Virus record (IMG/VR): IMGVR_UViG_3300027754_000379
Span: 1 to 26,049 of that record
Strand: one strand, 5' to 3'
DNA: 26,049 nt
Origin: a virus
The notes beneath the pieces were generated by a model, which saw nothing but the letters and a program-made list of their open reading frames with translations, did no database searches and was not told where the DNA came from. Below are positions 6,189 to 15,344 of this stretch, piece by piece. Positions within the stretch are counted from its first letter, which is position 1. Every line of letters begins with the position of its first letter. A program made the translations under genes and the position numbers.

Positions 6189-7976
6189 TTATTTGTATTG
6201 TTGATCAACCATTTGTTGATGTAATCTATCAGAACTCATTTGTCTTAATGCTCTAACATTATCTACGGTCTTTTGATTTCTATAAATTTCTTTTGGTGCA
6301 TAGAATGCAACATCCGGTATCATAAAGAAATATTGTGCGTAATTTGCAGGCTGTTTCGCAATTGATTCTATTGTTATATTGCCTGCCAACTCGTTGTTAT
6401 CTACATTTTTTTTAACACCATCATTTTGCTGAGAGTTATCATTCATTTGAGGCATGAACGGTTTAGATTCCATTGCAGAATCAACTGCGTTTTTAACCCC
6501 GAATTTTATTCCTTCAAGCATTGGTATTTCAACTTGTGGTTGAGATGAAGCTCTTGTAGGCGCAACTAAACTATATGATACTTGTGGTGTTACCATTGCA
6601 ACGGTAGTTTCTTGCCTTGTTGTATTCTGATAACTACTTTGTTGAGTAGTTGTTCCTGCAAAGTTTAATATATTTGATTGTGAACTAACACTGCTATTAA
6701 TTGATTGCTGTATTCTTGCAGCATTAGATGAATTACTTGATTGTTGATTGCCTTGTAGCGACACCATTGAACTTGGTGTTTGTGTAAATGAAGATTGTGT
6801 TCCTGCAGTTTGAGCGGTAGTTGTTGATCCGCCGGCAGTACTCATACTTTGAGATTGCATATCTCCTGCAATTTTTTCAGCTTGTTGTTTTGCTGTTTCT
6901 CCCGCAGAAAATGCTTGTGCGTCAGCAGATTGTACTACAGACTTTTCTAAAGATGATGTCTTATCCTGATTAGAACTAATCATACTAAGAACTGACGATA
7001 AAGAAACAGAAGAACTTTTTCCTCCGCCTCCAGAATCAGCTACTTCTCCTGCTTTAGGTTGCTGATTAGTTGCACTTGGTTGTGATGCAGCTTGTTGTGG
7101 TGCAGACCCTGCTGTAGGCGCACCGGGTTGTGCTAGTCCAGGTTGAGCTTGTTGTGGTGCCTCTTGAACTTGAGGAGCACTAGGTGGGGCAATTGCAACC
7201 GCAACTGTTGCAGGCGGTGCCGCTGCTGCAATTTCTGGTGATGCTGCTACAGGAGCAGGCGCTAATTTTGCCAATGCTGCAAGATACCCTGGACAAGAAG
7301 GACTGGATAACGCATTTGTAGTACACGGGTCAATACTATATTTTAAACTAAAATTTACAGCAGTTACTTCTGGGCCATATGGACCTACCCAAAAATTATT
7401 GTCTCTACCTATAAATCCATATACTGCATTTCCTACGTTTGGCGCAGCATACGCATTTTTAAATGTTTCCGAATAACTAAACTGAGTCCAATTATATCTT
7501 CGGTTTAAATCATAATTATATGATTCTAATACTTTTGAATTTGTATTGTTATAGATGTTAACATATGCAGTTAGATAATCCTGCATACCATTATCCCATC
7601 CATTGCCGTTCTTTGCTTGGAAACTAAAATTGAAACCATTAACTTGTAACCCGGTTCCTGCACTGGTCAAAGCATTGTTAACATTAACAATTTGATTTAG
7701 GTTTGTTAAACCATACGAAAAGTTAATTACATTTGACCCTGAACCCCAAGCAGCAACTCTGGGTAACGGTCCACAGTATCCAGGATCACCTCCTTGCCAG
7801 CAAGTCAATGGTTGGCCTATACTACCTGCATTTTGCCAAGTAGATGTAGTTGAGGTAGCCTGATTGGTAAAGTTAACCAGGTTACCTGTTGTGTCTACTG
7901 TCTGTGCTTTACTTAAAAGCGGCGTGAACAAGAATGCCAAGCAAAGAGCCGAAGCCAATGTTTTTAGCAGTTTCAT
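6189..7976 (-). CDS. large exported low-complexity protein
   Basis: A 595-residue protein counted from the ATG at 7976, chosen because a signal peptide (MKLLKTLASALCLAFLFTPLLSKA) follows and AAGAAG lies about 8 nt upstream; a longer frame to 8081 would bury the signal. Residues about 25-220 form a compact domain rich in Asn, Tyr and aromatic residues with two cysteine pairs (CWQGGDPGYC and DPCTTNALSSPSC). Residues about 220-460 are Ala/Gln/Ser/Pro-rich low complexity. The C-terminal 60 residues are well ordered and contain FYAPKEIYRNQKTVDNVRAL. It overlaps the upstream Asn-repeat gene by 68 nt. I cannot name it; an exported, probably virion- or surface-associated protein is the best reading. 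Confidence 0.75.
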   Translation of the reverse strand: MKLLKTLASALCLAFLFTPLLSKAQTVDTTGNLVNFTNQATSTTSTWQNAGSIGQPLTCWQGGDPGYCGPLPRVAAWGSGSNVINFSYGLTNLNQIVNVNNALTSAGTGLQVNGFNFSFQAKNGNGWDNGMQDYLTAYVNIYNNTNSKVLESYNYDLNRRYNWTQFSYSETFKNAYAAPNVGNAVYGFIGRDNNFWVGPYGPEVTAVNFSLKYSIDPCTTNALSSPSCPGYLAALAKLAPAPVAASPEIAAAAPPATVAVAIAPPSAPQVQEAPQQAQPGLAQPGAPTAGSAPQQAASQPSATNQQPKAGEVADSGGGGKSSSVSLSSVLSMISSNQDKTSSLEKSVVQSADAQAFSAGETAKQQAEKIAGDMQSQSMSTAGGSTTTAQTAGTQSSFTQTPSSMVSLQGNQQSSNSSNAARIQQSINSSVSSQSNILNFAGTTTQQSSYQNTTRQETTVAMVTPQVSYSLVAPTRASSQPQVEIPMLEGIKFGVKNAVDSAMESKPFMPQMNDNSQQNDGVKKNVDNNELAGNITIESIAKQPANYAQYFFMIPDVAFYAPKEIYRNQKTVDNVRALRQMSSDRLHQQMVDQQYK

Positions 7977-9132
7977 ATTTGTCTTCTTTTGGTGGTTGTG
8001 GGATTTTATCTTTATTATCTTCCCATGCAAGTTTAGCTTGTTCGCCAATCTTACCCTCAATAGGACAAGGTGTTCCGGCATTTAACATTGCGTTAAACAC
8101 TCGCTCATCCTGACACATGACTGCTACTGCAGCAACTTTCATCCCCATATCATAAAGGGTCTTAGAAAGTTTTAATCTTTCACAATTTAAATCTCTTATT
8201 GTTCCGCCAGATGAAACACCAAATACTTGTGTTTGAACTGAACCAGATGATCCTGTAGTACATAGATCATTGTTTCCTCCGCTCATCATTGTAGGTGCAA
8301 CTGCTGTTGGTGGAGGTTGAATTACTCTTTGTGTAATAACAGTTTCGTTTTTATTAATATTAGTTACTTCGCCAGAATTTATATTCTGATTGATGTTTGC
8401 ATTTTGATTCACATTGTTATTTGTATTGACACTTTGCGATGTAGAAGTACTGATATTACGATTAGTCATGTCTCCAGTATTCACATTGTTATTTGTGTTT
8501 GTGGAAGTATTGACATTGTTATTGGTTGCGGTACTAACATTATTGTTATTGTATGTCATTGTACCAGTATTTTCATTTTTATTAACATTGGTATTGTTTG
8601 ACGTACTTGTACTAACATTATTATTATTAAATGTCTGAGTACCACTATTTACATTGTAATTTGTATTGGTGTTAGTATTATTACTTGTGGATGTTGATGT
8701 ATTCTGATTAATGTTTGTCATTGTACCAGAATTGACGTTGTTATTATTATACGTCATTGTACCAGAATTGACGTTATTGTTATTAAGCGTTTGTGTTCCG
8801 CTATTAACATTATTATTAGTATTAACATTTGTGCTGGTACTTGCACTATTATTGTTATTAGTATTTGTGGATGTACTATTTACAGTAGATGTACTTGTTG
8901 CATTACTGTTACTTGTTGCTGTGCTATTACTATTGACTGTGCTTACACTATTAGAAGTGCTATTGGTGTCGACCAATGTTTTGCCACCGTCATAACTACC
9001 TTGATTGATAAGACTAGTAGTCCCAGTTGTCGTTCCTCCAGTTGTACTAGAGGTTCCACTTGTCGTTTGCGCTAAAGTGCTACCAAACATCATAACAAAA
9101 AGTGCCATTGCGGCAACCTTTTTGTTGAACAT
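7909..9132 (-). CDS. exported Asn/Thr/Ser-repeat protein (adhesin-like)
   Basis: A 407-residue protein with a signal peptide (residues 1-21, cleavage after TLA). Residues about 50-270 are a run of imperfect repeats built on NNNNVNSGTMT and NVSTSTSNN, which could stack as a beta-solenoid like bacterial adhesins. The C-terminal 110 residues are a separate conserved-looking domain with cysteines (LNCERLKLSKTLYDMG, AVMCQDERVFNAML, GTPCPI) and a final hydrophobic stretch (GFGSLLGILVHAAFK). The ribosome site AAGGAG and an exact late promoter motif lie upstream. It is the first gene of the leftward operon. Function unknown; surface or virion adhesion is inferred from composition only. Confidence 0.78.
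   Translation of the reverse strand: MFNKKVAAMALFVMMFGSTLAQTTSGTSSTTGGTTTGTTSLINQGSYDGGKTLVDTNSTSNSVSTVNSNSTATSNSNATSTSTVNSTSTNTNNNNSASTSTNVNTNNNVNSGTQTLNNNNVNSGTMTYNNNNVNSGTMTNINQNTSTSTSNNTNTNTNYNVNSGTQTFNNNNVSTSTSNNTNVNKNENTGTMTYNNNNVSTATNNNVNTSTNTNNNVNTGDMTNRNISTSTSQSVNTNNNVNQNANINQNINSGEVTNINKNETVITQRVIQPPPTAVAPTMMSGGNNDLCTTGSSGSVQTQVFGVSSGGTIRDLNCERLKLSKTLYDMGMKVAAVAVMCQDERVFNAMLNAGTPCPIEGKIGEQAKLAWEDNKDKIPQPPKEDKYETAKNIGFGSLLGILVHAAFK
8340..8990 (-). repeat. imperfect coding repeats for Asn/Thr/Ser-rich units
   Basis: On the minus strand, units encoding NNNNVNSGTxT and related N-x-N/S-T blocks recur many times with synonymous and non-synonymous drift. The spacing of units is irregular (often 27-45 nt), consistent with expansion and contraction by slippage or recombination in the adhesin-like gene. 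Confidence 0.75.
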
Positions 9133-9160
9133 TTTTTCTCCTTTTTAAATGTTACTTATA

Positions 9161-9168
9161 TATTTATA
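9161..9168 (-). promoter_or_regulatory. T4-type late promoter TATAAATA (minus strand)
   Basis: Exact late -10 word on the minus strand, 28 nt before the start of the Asn-repeat gene and divergent from the DNA polymerase promoter. It would drive the leftward operon 9132 to 3560. Confidence 0.7.
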
Positions 9169-9188
9169 CCTTTTGGTTATCTTTTTTA

Positions 9189-9217
9189 TTGACATTTCCT
9201 CATATATACTATATAAT
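9189..9217 (+). promoter_or_regulatory. consensus sigma70 promoter for the polymerase operon
   Basis: TTGACA (9189-9194), 17 bp, TATAAT (9212-9217); start expected near 9224, about 28 nt before the polymerase ATG. Confidence 0.85.
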
Positions 9218-9251
9218 GATATAATTATTTATTGTGTCTAAAAGGTTTTTA

Positions 9252-11741
9252 ATGAAGTTCTATACTAACGTGAATCAGTATGGCAATCGAATTCTAGTTC
9301 GAGGCGTAAATAACGGCAAAACAGTTCAAGATAAAATTGAATTCAAACCAAGTCTGTATACTAAATCGCAAAAACAAACTCAGCATAAGTCGTTATACGG
9401 AGATTTTCTTGAAGAAATTGAATTTGCAGATATTAATGATGCCAAAGATTACGTCAGCAGATATAAAGAAGTAGAAAACTTTCCAATATTCGGTAACACA
9501 AATTACGCCTATCAGTATATCACAAAGACGTTTCCGGGTGAAGTAGAATTTGATATTTCACAAATTAAAATTTGGTCAATTGATATTGAAACATCTGCAG
9601 AGTTTGGATTCCCGGATGTTCGTGATCCAAAAGAAGAATTGTTATTGATTACGATTCAAGATGCAAATACTAAAGAACTTATCACATTTGGAACAAAGCA
9701 TTTTAATGTAACAAAAGAAAATCATAAGTATATTCAATGTAGGGATGAATATGATCTGTTACAGAAGTTTGTTCTTTATACTCAAGATAATTGCCCCAAC
9801 ATCTTAACAGGATGGAATCTAGAGTTTTTTGATATTCCATATTTGTGTTCTCGTATTGCCCGTATTCTCGGTGATGATTCTGTTCGTAAACTATCACCAT
9901 GGGGTGTGGTAAAGGCAAAAGAGTTTACCCGCATGAATCGTACAGAACTTACATACGATATTCTCGGAGTTGCTATTTTAGACTACCTTGATCTGTATAA
10001 GAAGTTTACATATTCTGCGCAGGAATCATATAAGTTGGATCACATTGCCAAAGTAGAATTAGGTAAAGAGAAATTATCGTATGCAGAATATACTTCATTC
10101 AGAGACTTCTATAAAAATGATTGGCAAAAGTTTGTTGAGTATAACGTAGTTGACGTAGAGCTTGTTGACCAGCTTGAAGATAAGATGAAGTTAATTGAAC
10201 TGATCTTGACAATGGCGTATGATGCTAAGTGTAATTATGTTGATGTATTCTCAGCTGTACGTACTTGGGATTGTATCTTATGGAATCACTTGTGGAACAA
10301 GAACATTGTTGTTCATCAGCGAGAAGGATTGCCTAGTAGACCTATTGTGGGTGCGTTTGTTCAAGAACCAAAACCCGGGCAATATGATTGGGTTGTATCT
10401 TTTGATGCCACAAGTCTGTATCCAAGTATTATTATGCAGTATAATTTATCTCCAGAAACACAAGTCAGACGCGAGACAAAGAGTACTACAGTTGAACAAC
10501 TATTGAATCGCAAATCTAATTTGGATGATCTAAAAGAAAAGAATTTGTGTATGTCTGCAAACGGCTTCTGCTATACCAGAGAGAAGCAAGGCCTGTTTCC
10601 TGAGATTGTTCAGAAACTATTTGACGATCGACAACGATATAAAAAGTTGATGTTGGCCGCTCAATCCAAGTATGAAGAAACAAAAGATAAAAAGTGGCAA
10701 AAAGAGATCGCAAAGTATAACAACTTTCAGATGGCTCGTAAAATTCAATTGAATTCGTTATTTGGTGCTTGGGGCAACGAGTTTTTTCGATTCTATGATT
10801 CTAATATTGCTGAAGGTATTACAATGACTGGCCAGTATATTATTCAAACAGTTGGCGCAGCATTAGATGAATATTTAAATAAAGTATGCGGAACAACAGA
10901 TCAGATTTACTCATTCTATTCAGATACAGATGCCTGTTATATTACACTTGATCCATTGGTTCAAAAGTTCTACAAAGACCAACCAAAAGAAAAGATTGTA
11001 GAGATTCTCGATAAGATTTGTAATGAGAAAATTGAAAAGGCAATTAATAAAGCATGCGATGGTCTTGCAGATTATACTAATGCGTTTGAAACAAAGATTT
11101 ATTTTAAGCGTGAGGTTATTGCAGATCGAGGCATTTGGGTTGCTAAGAAACGATATGCTTTGAATGTTTATAATAATGAAGGCGTTCAATATAAAGAGCC
11201 GAAGTTAAAGGTCATGGGATTGGAGATTGTTAGATCTTCTACACCTGAACCTGTACGAGATGCTTTAAAGGCTGCTGTTAAATTGGCATTGATCGGAACA
11301 GAGTCACAACTACAAGATTATATCAGAGAGTTCGAAGCTAAGTATCGTAAGATGACGCCCGAATTAATTGCGTTTCCCAGAGGCGTAAATGGAGTTAATA
11401 AATATACAGACAAAAGTAGCATTTATAAACAAGGTACTCCAATGCATGTCAGAGGAGCATTGTTATATAATTTCTATTTAAAAGAAAAACAGATAGACAA
11501 AAAGTATGAACTTATAAATGAAGGTGATAAGATCAAATTCATTTACTTAAAAGAACCAAACTTGATTAAAGAAAATTGTATTGCTTTTATCAATGTTATT
11601 CCCGAAGAGTTCAATTTGAAGCAGTATGTTGATTATGATATAATGTTTGAGAAATCGTTTCTTGAACCACTAACAACAATTTTAAATGGTGTCGGATGGT
11701 CTGCAAAACCTCAGGCAACATTGGAAGGATTATTCGGATGA
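9252..11741 (+). CDS. 43: DNA polymerase, family B (T4 gp43 type)
   Basis: An 829-residue replicative polymerase with 3'-5' proofreading; T4 gp43 is 898. I chose ATG 9252 because AAAAGG lies 6 nt upstream and the product then begins MKFYTNV like T4 gp43; a GTG at 9234 in frame is less likely. Exonuclease motifs: D111-I-E113, N189-x4-D194 (NLEFFD), Y297-x3-D301. Polymerase motif A is SFDATSLYPS with D385, motif B KIQLNSLFGAWGN around K497-N509, motif C Y556-S-D558-T-D560. The spacing closely follows T4. Its stop overlaps the start of the exported endonuclease gene (ATGA). It would act with clamp, clamp loader and gp41 helicase at the phage fork; clamp genes are not in this window. Confidence 0.97.
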   Translation: MKFYTNVNQYGNRILVRGVNNGKTVQDKIEFKPSLYTKSQKQTQHKSLYGDFLEEIEFADINDAKDYVSRYKEVENFPIFGNTNYAYQYITKTFPGEVEFDISQIKIWSIDIETSAEFGFPDVRDPKEELLLITIQDANTKELITFGTKHFNVTKENHKYIQCRDEYDLLQKFVLYTQDNCPNILTGWNLEFFDIPYLCSRIARILGDDSVRKLSPWGVVKAKEFTRMNRTELTYDILGVAILDYLDLYKKFTYSAQESYKLDHIAKVELGKEKLSYAEYTSFRDFYKNDWQKFVEYNVVDVELVDQLEDKMKLIELILTMAYDAKCNYVDVFSAVRTWDCILWNHLWNKNIVVHQREGLPSRPIVGAFVQEPKPGQYDWVVSFDATSLYPSIIMQYNLSPETQVRRETKSTTVEQLLNRKSNLDDLKEKNLCMSANGFCYTREKQGLFPEIVQKLFDDRQRYKKLMLAAQSKYEETKDKKWQKEIAKYNNFQMARKIQLNSLFGAWGNEFFRFYDSNIAEGITMTGQYIIQTVGAALDEYLNKVCGTTDQIYSFYSDTDACYITLDPLVQKFYKDQPKEKIVEILDKICNEKIEKAINKACDGLADYTNAFETKIYFKREVIADRGIWVAKKRYALNVYNNEGVQYKEPKLKVMGLEIVRSSTPEPVRDALKAAVKLALIGTESQLQDYIREFEAKYRKMTPELIAFPRGVNGVNKYTDKSSIYKQGTPMHVRGALLYNFYLKEKQIDKKYELINEGDKIKFIYLKEPNLIKENCIAFINVIPEEFNLKQYVDYDIMFEKSFLEPLTTILNGVGWSAKPQATLEGLFG

Positions 11742-12556
11742 AAAAATTACTAGTATTATTAGTAGCGTTCTTTGCATTAACAAGTAATGCATGGGAACAG
11801 CGCGAACCATTGCCGCCACAGGCCTGCCAACAGCACAGTCCATATGGATTTGCAGCAACACAACGACCAGCATCTCCCATTTGTCGGGAAGCATTTTTAG
11901 TTGCATATGATGCGCCAGTAAAGATTCCCGCATATGTGGCATATACGTTGTTGCCTCAAAATGCGTTGGGATGTTTTCCTAGAACAAACGCATTTGTTGC
12001 AGATAAATCATTAAATGGAACCGGAGCTAAACCAGATGATTATGCAGGCACAGGATATGATAAAGGGCATGCTGCACCCGACGGAGATCTATCTTGGTCT
12101 CAACAAGTTGAATATGAATCATTTCTAATGACGAATATGTACCCACAACATGGTTCATTAAACAGAGGTATTTGGAAATTACTTGAGACTTCAATTCGAG
12201 GATGGACTGTTCAATTAAATCAACCATTTACAATTTATGTGGGTGCATTCTACGGTGCGGGAGATCCAACAATTGGCAACGGGGTTGTTGTTCCCCACGG
12301 GTATTACAAGATTGTAATAAACAATGCTACAGGACAAGTTGCAGGTTGGAGTTTTCCACATACTAAACCGTATGTTAATTTGGGAAATGATTTAACTAAA
12401 TTCCGTAAACCAATTGCAGAAATAGAAAAGGTAGCAGGGGTTGATTATAAATTTCCTAAGGCAGCAATTGAACTACAACCTGGCCAAGAATGGGCAGTTG
12501 ATTATGGTGCATTGACCAAAGCTAAAAGAGCAAAATGTGGAGCTAATGCCGAATAA
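11738..12556 (+). CDS. exported DNA/RNA non-specific endonuclease (NucA type)
   Basis: A 272-residue beta-beta-alpha-metal nuclease that hydrolyses DNA and RNA. The start at 11738 is chosen because it gives an immediate signal peptide (MKKLLVLLVAFFALTSNA). The active-site motif is D108-K-G-H111, a variant of the family's D-R-G-H, with the catalytic His; the Mg-binding Asn is N142 within LNRGIWKLLE, as in Serratia nuclease. The stop of DNA polymerase overlaps the start by ATGA, so the two are translationally coupled. Export suggests the enzyme works in the periplasm or outside the cell, for instance on incoming rival DNA or on released nucleic acid; that role is inference. Confidence 0.9.
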   Translation: MKKLLVLLVAFFALTSNAWEQREPLPPQACQQHSPYGFAATQRPASPICREAFLVAYDAPVKIPAYVAYTLLPQNALGCFPRTNAFVADKSLNGTGAKPDDYAGTGYDKGHAAPDGDLSWSQQVEYESFLMTNMYPQHGSLNRGIWKLLETSIRGWTVQLNQPFTIYVGAFYGAGDPTIGNGVVVPHGYYKIVINNATGQVAGWSFPHTKPYVNLGNDLTKFRKPIAEIEKVAGVDYKFPKAAIELQPGQEWAVDYGALTKAKRAKCGANAE

Positions 12557-12561
12557 ATCTA

Positions 12562-12590
12562 TTGACAGATGACGGTGTTTATATTATAAT
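12562..12590 (+). promoter_or_regulatory. consensus sigma70 promoter for uvsX
   Basis: TTGACA (12562-12567), 17 bp, TATAAT (12585-12590). Start expected near 12597, before the AAGGAG ribosome site of uvsX. Confidence 0.87.
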
Positions 12591-12614
12591 ATTGATATTA
12601 CTTAAGGAGTTATT

Positions 12615-13694
12615 ATGTCATTACTTGATAAATTGAAGAAAAATTCTACAATTAAAGAAACCGAAATTTTGAATAAATCGAAATTCTTCGCAAAGAAGGA
12701 TATGATTCAGACTTCGGTTCCTATGATGAATGTTGCATTGTCAGGGAGTCTCGAGGGCGGGTTGACTCCGGGACTAACAGTATTTGCAGGTCCATCTAAA
12801 CATTTTAAAACAGCATTTTCATTGTTGCTTGCTAAAGCATATACTGATAAGTATCAAGATGCTGTCGTTTTATTCTATGATTCAGAGTTTGGTTCACCTC
12901 AAGCATACTTTGATAACTTTGGTATTGATACTGGTCGCATTCTTCACACACCTATTACTGACATTGAACAATTAAAATTTGATATTATGTCGCAAGTCAA
13001 TAGCGTAGAGCGGGGCGATCATGTTATTATTATTGTTGACTCCGTAGGTAACTTAGCTTCAAAGAAAGAAGTTGACGATGCACTTGAAGGTAAGTCTGTT
13101 GCAGATATGACTCGTGCTAAACAGATGAAGTCTTTGTTTAGAATGGTAACACCGCACTTAACAATTAAAGACATTCCTATGGTTGTTGTTAATCATACTT
13201 ATTCTGAAATTGGTTTGTTTCCTAAACAAATTGTTTCAGGTGGTACTGGCATTTATTATTCTGCAGATAACATCTTTATTATTGGTCGTCAACAAGAAAA
13301 AGATGGCACAGAAGTTATTGGATATAACTTTATTGTTAATGTTGAGAAGTCTAGATTTGTTCGTGAGAAGTCTAAGATTCCTGTCGAAGTAACATTCGAA
13401 GGTGGTATTAGTAAATGGTCTGGTCTACTCGATGTAGCACTTGAAGGTGGGTTTGTTATTAAACCATCTAATGGTTGGTACTCACGTGTTAATAAAGAAT
13501 CAGGTGAAGTCGAAGATAAAAAATATAGACTTAAAGACACTTACACTAAAGAGTTTTGGTTATCTATATTAACGTCTTTAAGTTTTAGAGAATATATTGA
13601 AGGCAAATATCGCATGGCGGGCGGTGAAATGCTTGGCAGAAGCTTTGATGAAGTTGATCTTGCAGAGGAGTTTGATAATGCTAGTGAAGTATAA
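12615..13694 (+). CDS. uvsX: UvsX RecA-like recombinase
   Basis: A 359-residue strand-exchange ATPase that coats single-stranded DNA and drives recombination-dependent replication and repair. The Walker A segment GPSKHFKT (59-66) is the T4 UvsX variant of the P-loop, and IIIVDSVGNL near residue 140 is the Walker B strand with the following RecA-like loop. Length is close to T4 UvsX (391). It has its own promoter and a strong ribosome site, and is followed by a small overlapping gene and the gp41 helicase, the same order seen in T4-like phages. Confidence 0.95.
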   Translation: MSLLDKLKKNSTIKETEILNKSKFFAKKDMIQTSVPMMNVALSGSLEGGLTPGLTVFAGPSKHFKTAFSLLLAKAYTDKYQDAVVLFYDSEFGSPQAYFDNFGIDTGRILHTPITDIEQLKFDIMSQVNSVERGDHVIIIVDSVGNLASKKEVDDALEGKSVADMTRAKQMKSLFRMVTPHLTIKDIPMVVVNHTYSEIGLFPKQIVSGGTGIYYSADNIFIIGRQQEKDGTEVIGYNFIVNVEKSRFVREKSKIPVEVTFEGGISKWSGLLDVALEGGFVIKPSNGWYSRVNKESGEVEDKKYRLKDTYTKEFWLSILTSLSFREYIEGKYRMAGGEMLGRSFDEVDLAEEFDNASEV

Positions 13695-13983
13695 ACCGTG
13701 GGCACTAAAAAATGAAAATGATGATTTATGGGGTGTCGAACTTTTGGAAGGTGAGTTTGCCGGAACAACCATTAGTATTGCTTCCCTCAAGATGGAAGAT
13801 AATAGTGACGGAACACTCGCACTTGACTTTGCCATTGTTAAAAAAGCAAAAGGAAAAACAGACGTAGACTATCAGTCTGATAAATTTAATGGTACCCTTG
13901 AACGGGTTGTGAATAATATATTAGAAAAGGCAATTGATGAATTCGAAAATCGAGACAGTGATTCTACAGAATCTAGTCAATGA
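13678..13983 (+). CDS. small phage protein between uvsX and gene 41
   Basis: A 101-residue acidic protein starting MLVKYKPWALKNEND. I chose ATG 13678 because GAGGAG lies 7 nt upstream; longer readings run into the uvsX frame. It overlaps the end of uvsX by 17 nt and the beginning of the helicase gene by 47 nt. The N-terminal 65 residues look like beta strands and the C-terminal 35 like a charged helix ending EFENRDSDSTESSQ. The place in the operon equals that of T4 gene 40, but the sequence shows no membrane segment, so I do not call it gp40. Function unknown; a recombination or helicase-loading accessory role would fit. Confidence 0.78.
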   Translation: MLVKYKPWALKNENDDLWGVELLEGEFAGTTISIASLKMEDNSDGTLALDFAIVKKAKGKTDVDYQSDKFNGTLERVVNNILEKAIDEFENRDSDSTESSQ

Positions 13984-15343
13984 CGATGAGTATATGAGAA
14001 AAGTAATCCCGTTTTTAAAGCGGGAGTATTTTATAGATAATAACGAAAAGATTATTTACGATCAGGTTAAGAATTTTATTGACCTATATAATGCAGTACC
14101 CAACAAAGATGCTTTGGTGATTGCTGTTCAAAATGATAAAAGTCTAACAGAAGACCAGTATAAAGAGATTGTAGACATAGTTAATTTACTTGATCCCACA
14201 GAACATAACAGGGATTGGTTATATAAAGAAACTGAAAAATTCTGTAAAGACAAGGCAATATATAATGCTATCCTCTCATCCATTGCTATCATTGATGGTA
14301 GAGACAAAGGAAAATCTGAAGACGGAATTCCTGCATTATTGCAAGATGCACTAGGAGTGTGCTTCGACAACAATGTTGGACATGATTACTTACAGAGTGC
14401 AGACTCTCGATATGAATTTTATCATCGTGTAGAATCTCGCACACCGTTTGATCTTGAGTATTTTAATAAAATTACAAATGGGGGATTGCCTAATAAGACA
14501 TTGAATGTTGTTCTTGCAGGTACCGGTGTTGGTAAGTCTTTGTTTATGTGTCACGTGGCAGCATCTACATTAGCACAAGGTAAGAATGTTTTGTATATTA
14601 CTTTAGAGATGGCTGAAGAAAGAATTGCAGAACGTATTGATGCAAATTTAATGAATATTACAATGGATCAATTAAAAGACTTGCCAAAGGCACTGTTTGA
14701 TTCTCGTATTGAAAAGATTCGTAATAAGACTGAAGGTAATCTTATCATTAAAGAATATCCTACAGCAGGCGCACACGTTGGTCACTTTAAAGCATTATTA
14801 AATGAATTGCAATTGAAAAAACAATTTAAACCAGCAATGATTATTATTGACTATTTAAATATTTGCGCAAGTTCTAGATTCAAAGCAGGGTCAAATATTA
14901 ATTCTTATACGTTAATTAAGTCTATTGCTGAAGAACTTCGTGGATTGGCTGTTGAAGAGAATGTGCCTATTTTATCAGCTACACAGACAACTAGAAGTGG
15001 TTATGGTAATACAGATGTTGAACTAACAGATACTTCTGAATCTTTTGGTTTGCCTGCAACAGTTGACTTTATGTTTGCTTTGATTTCGACTGAGGAACTT
15101 GAACAATTGAATCAGCTTATGGTTAAACAATTGAAGAATCGATATAATGATCCAACCGCAAATAAACGATTTATGATTGGTGTTGATAGAGCAAAGATGA
15201 AACTATATGATTTAGAACAATCTGCTCAAAAGGGTCTTACAGATGCTAATTTGGACATTGATAGGGTTGACACGCAAGCTAAAAGCATATATAATATGAA
15301 TATGAGTAGAAGTAAACGAGACTTTTCGTCTATTAAGGTTTAA
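13937..15343 (+). CDS. 41: replicative DNA helicase, T4 gp41 type (DnaB-like)
   Basis: A 468-residue hexameric 5'-3' helicase of the phage primosome. The start ATG 13937 lies inside the preceding gene; a TTG one codon earlier is possible. The Walker A motif AGTGVGKS is at 194-201, Walker B MIIIDYLN at 301-308 with D305. Several blocks match T4 gp41 closely in my memory (for example the region before Walker A reading NKITNGGLPNKTLNVVLAG, and LYITLEMAEE after it). It follows uvsX in the normal T4-like order. A separate primase gene (gp61 type) is not visible here. Confidence 0.95.
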   Translation: MNSKIETVILQNLVNDDEYMRKVIPFLKREYFIDNNEKIIYDQVKNFIDLYNAVPNKDALVIAVQNDKSLTEDQYKEIVDIVNLLDPTEHNRDWLYKETEKFCKDKAIYNAILSSIAIIDGRDKGKSEDGIPALLQDALGVCFDNNVGHDYLQSADSRYEFYHRVESRTPFDLEYFNKITNGGLPNKTLNVVLAGTGVGKSLFMCHVAASTLAQGKNVLYITLEMAEERIAERIDANLMNITMDQLKDLPKALFDSRIEKIRNKTEGNLIIKEYPTAGAHVGHFKALLNELQLKKQFKPAMIIIDYLNICASSRFKAGSNINSYTLIKSIAEELRGLAVEENVPILSATQTTRSGYGNTDVELTDTSESFGLPATVDFMFALISTEELEQLNQLMVKQLKNRYNDPTANKRFMIGVDRAKMKLYDLEQSAQKGLTDANLDIDRVDTQAKSIYNMNMSRSKRDFSSIKV

Positions 15344-15344
15344 A

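Noticed and set aside
7977-8081. Longer N-terminus of the large exported protein
   Set aside because: It would place 35 mostly basic residues before an obvious signal peptide; ATG 7976 has its own ribosome site.
8340-8990. Regular-looking repeats resembling a CRISPR array
   Set aside because: Unit length is irregular, repeats are imperfect and in frame with a protein; no constant spacer size.
8317-9075. Plus-strand frames across the Asn-repeat gene
   Set aside because: Their Leu/Val/Ile-rich content follows from the Asn/Thr repeat codons on the other strand; no start signals.
9234-9251. GTG start for DNA polymerase six codons upstream
   Set aside because: The ATG at 9252 has AAAAGG at correct spacing and matches the T4 gp43 N-terminus.
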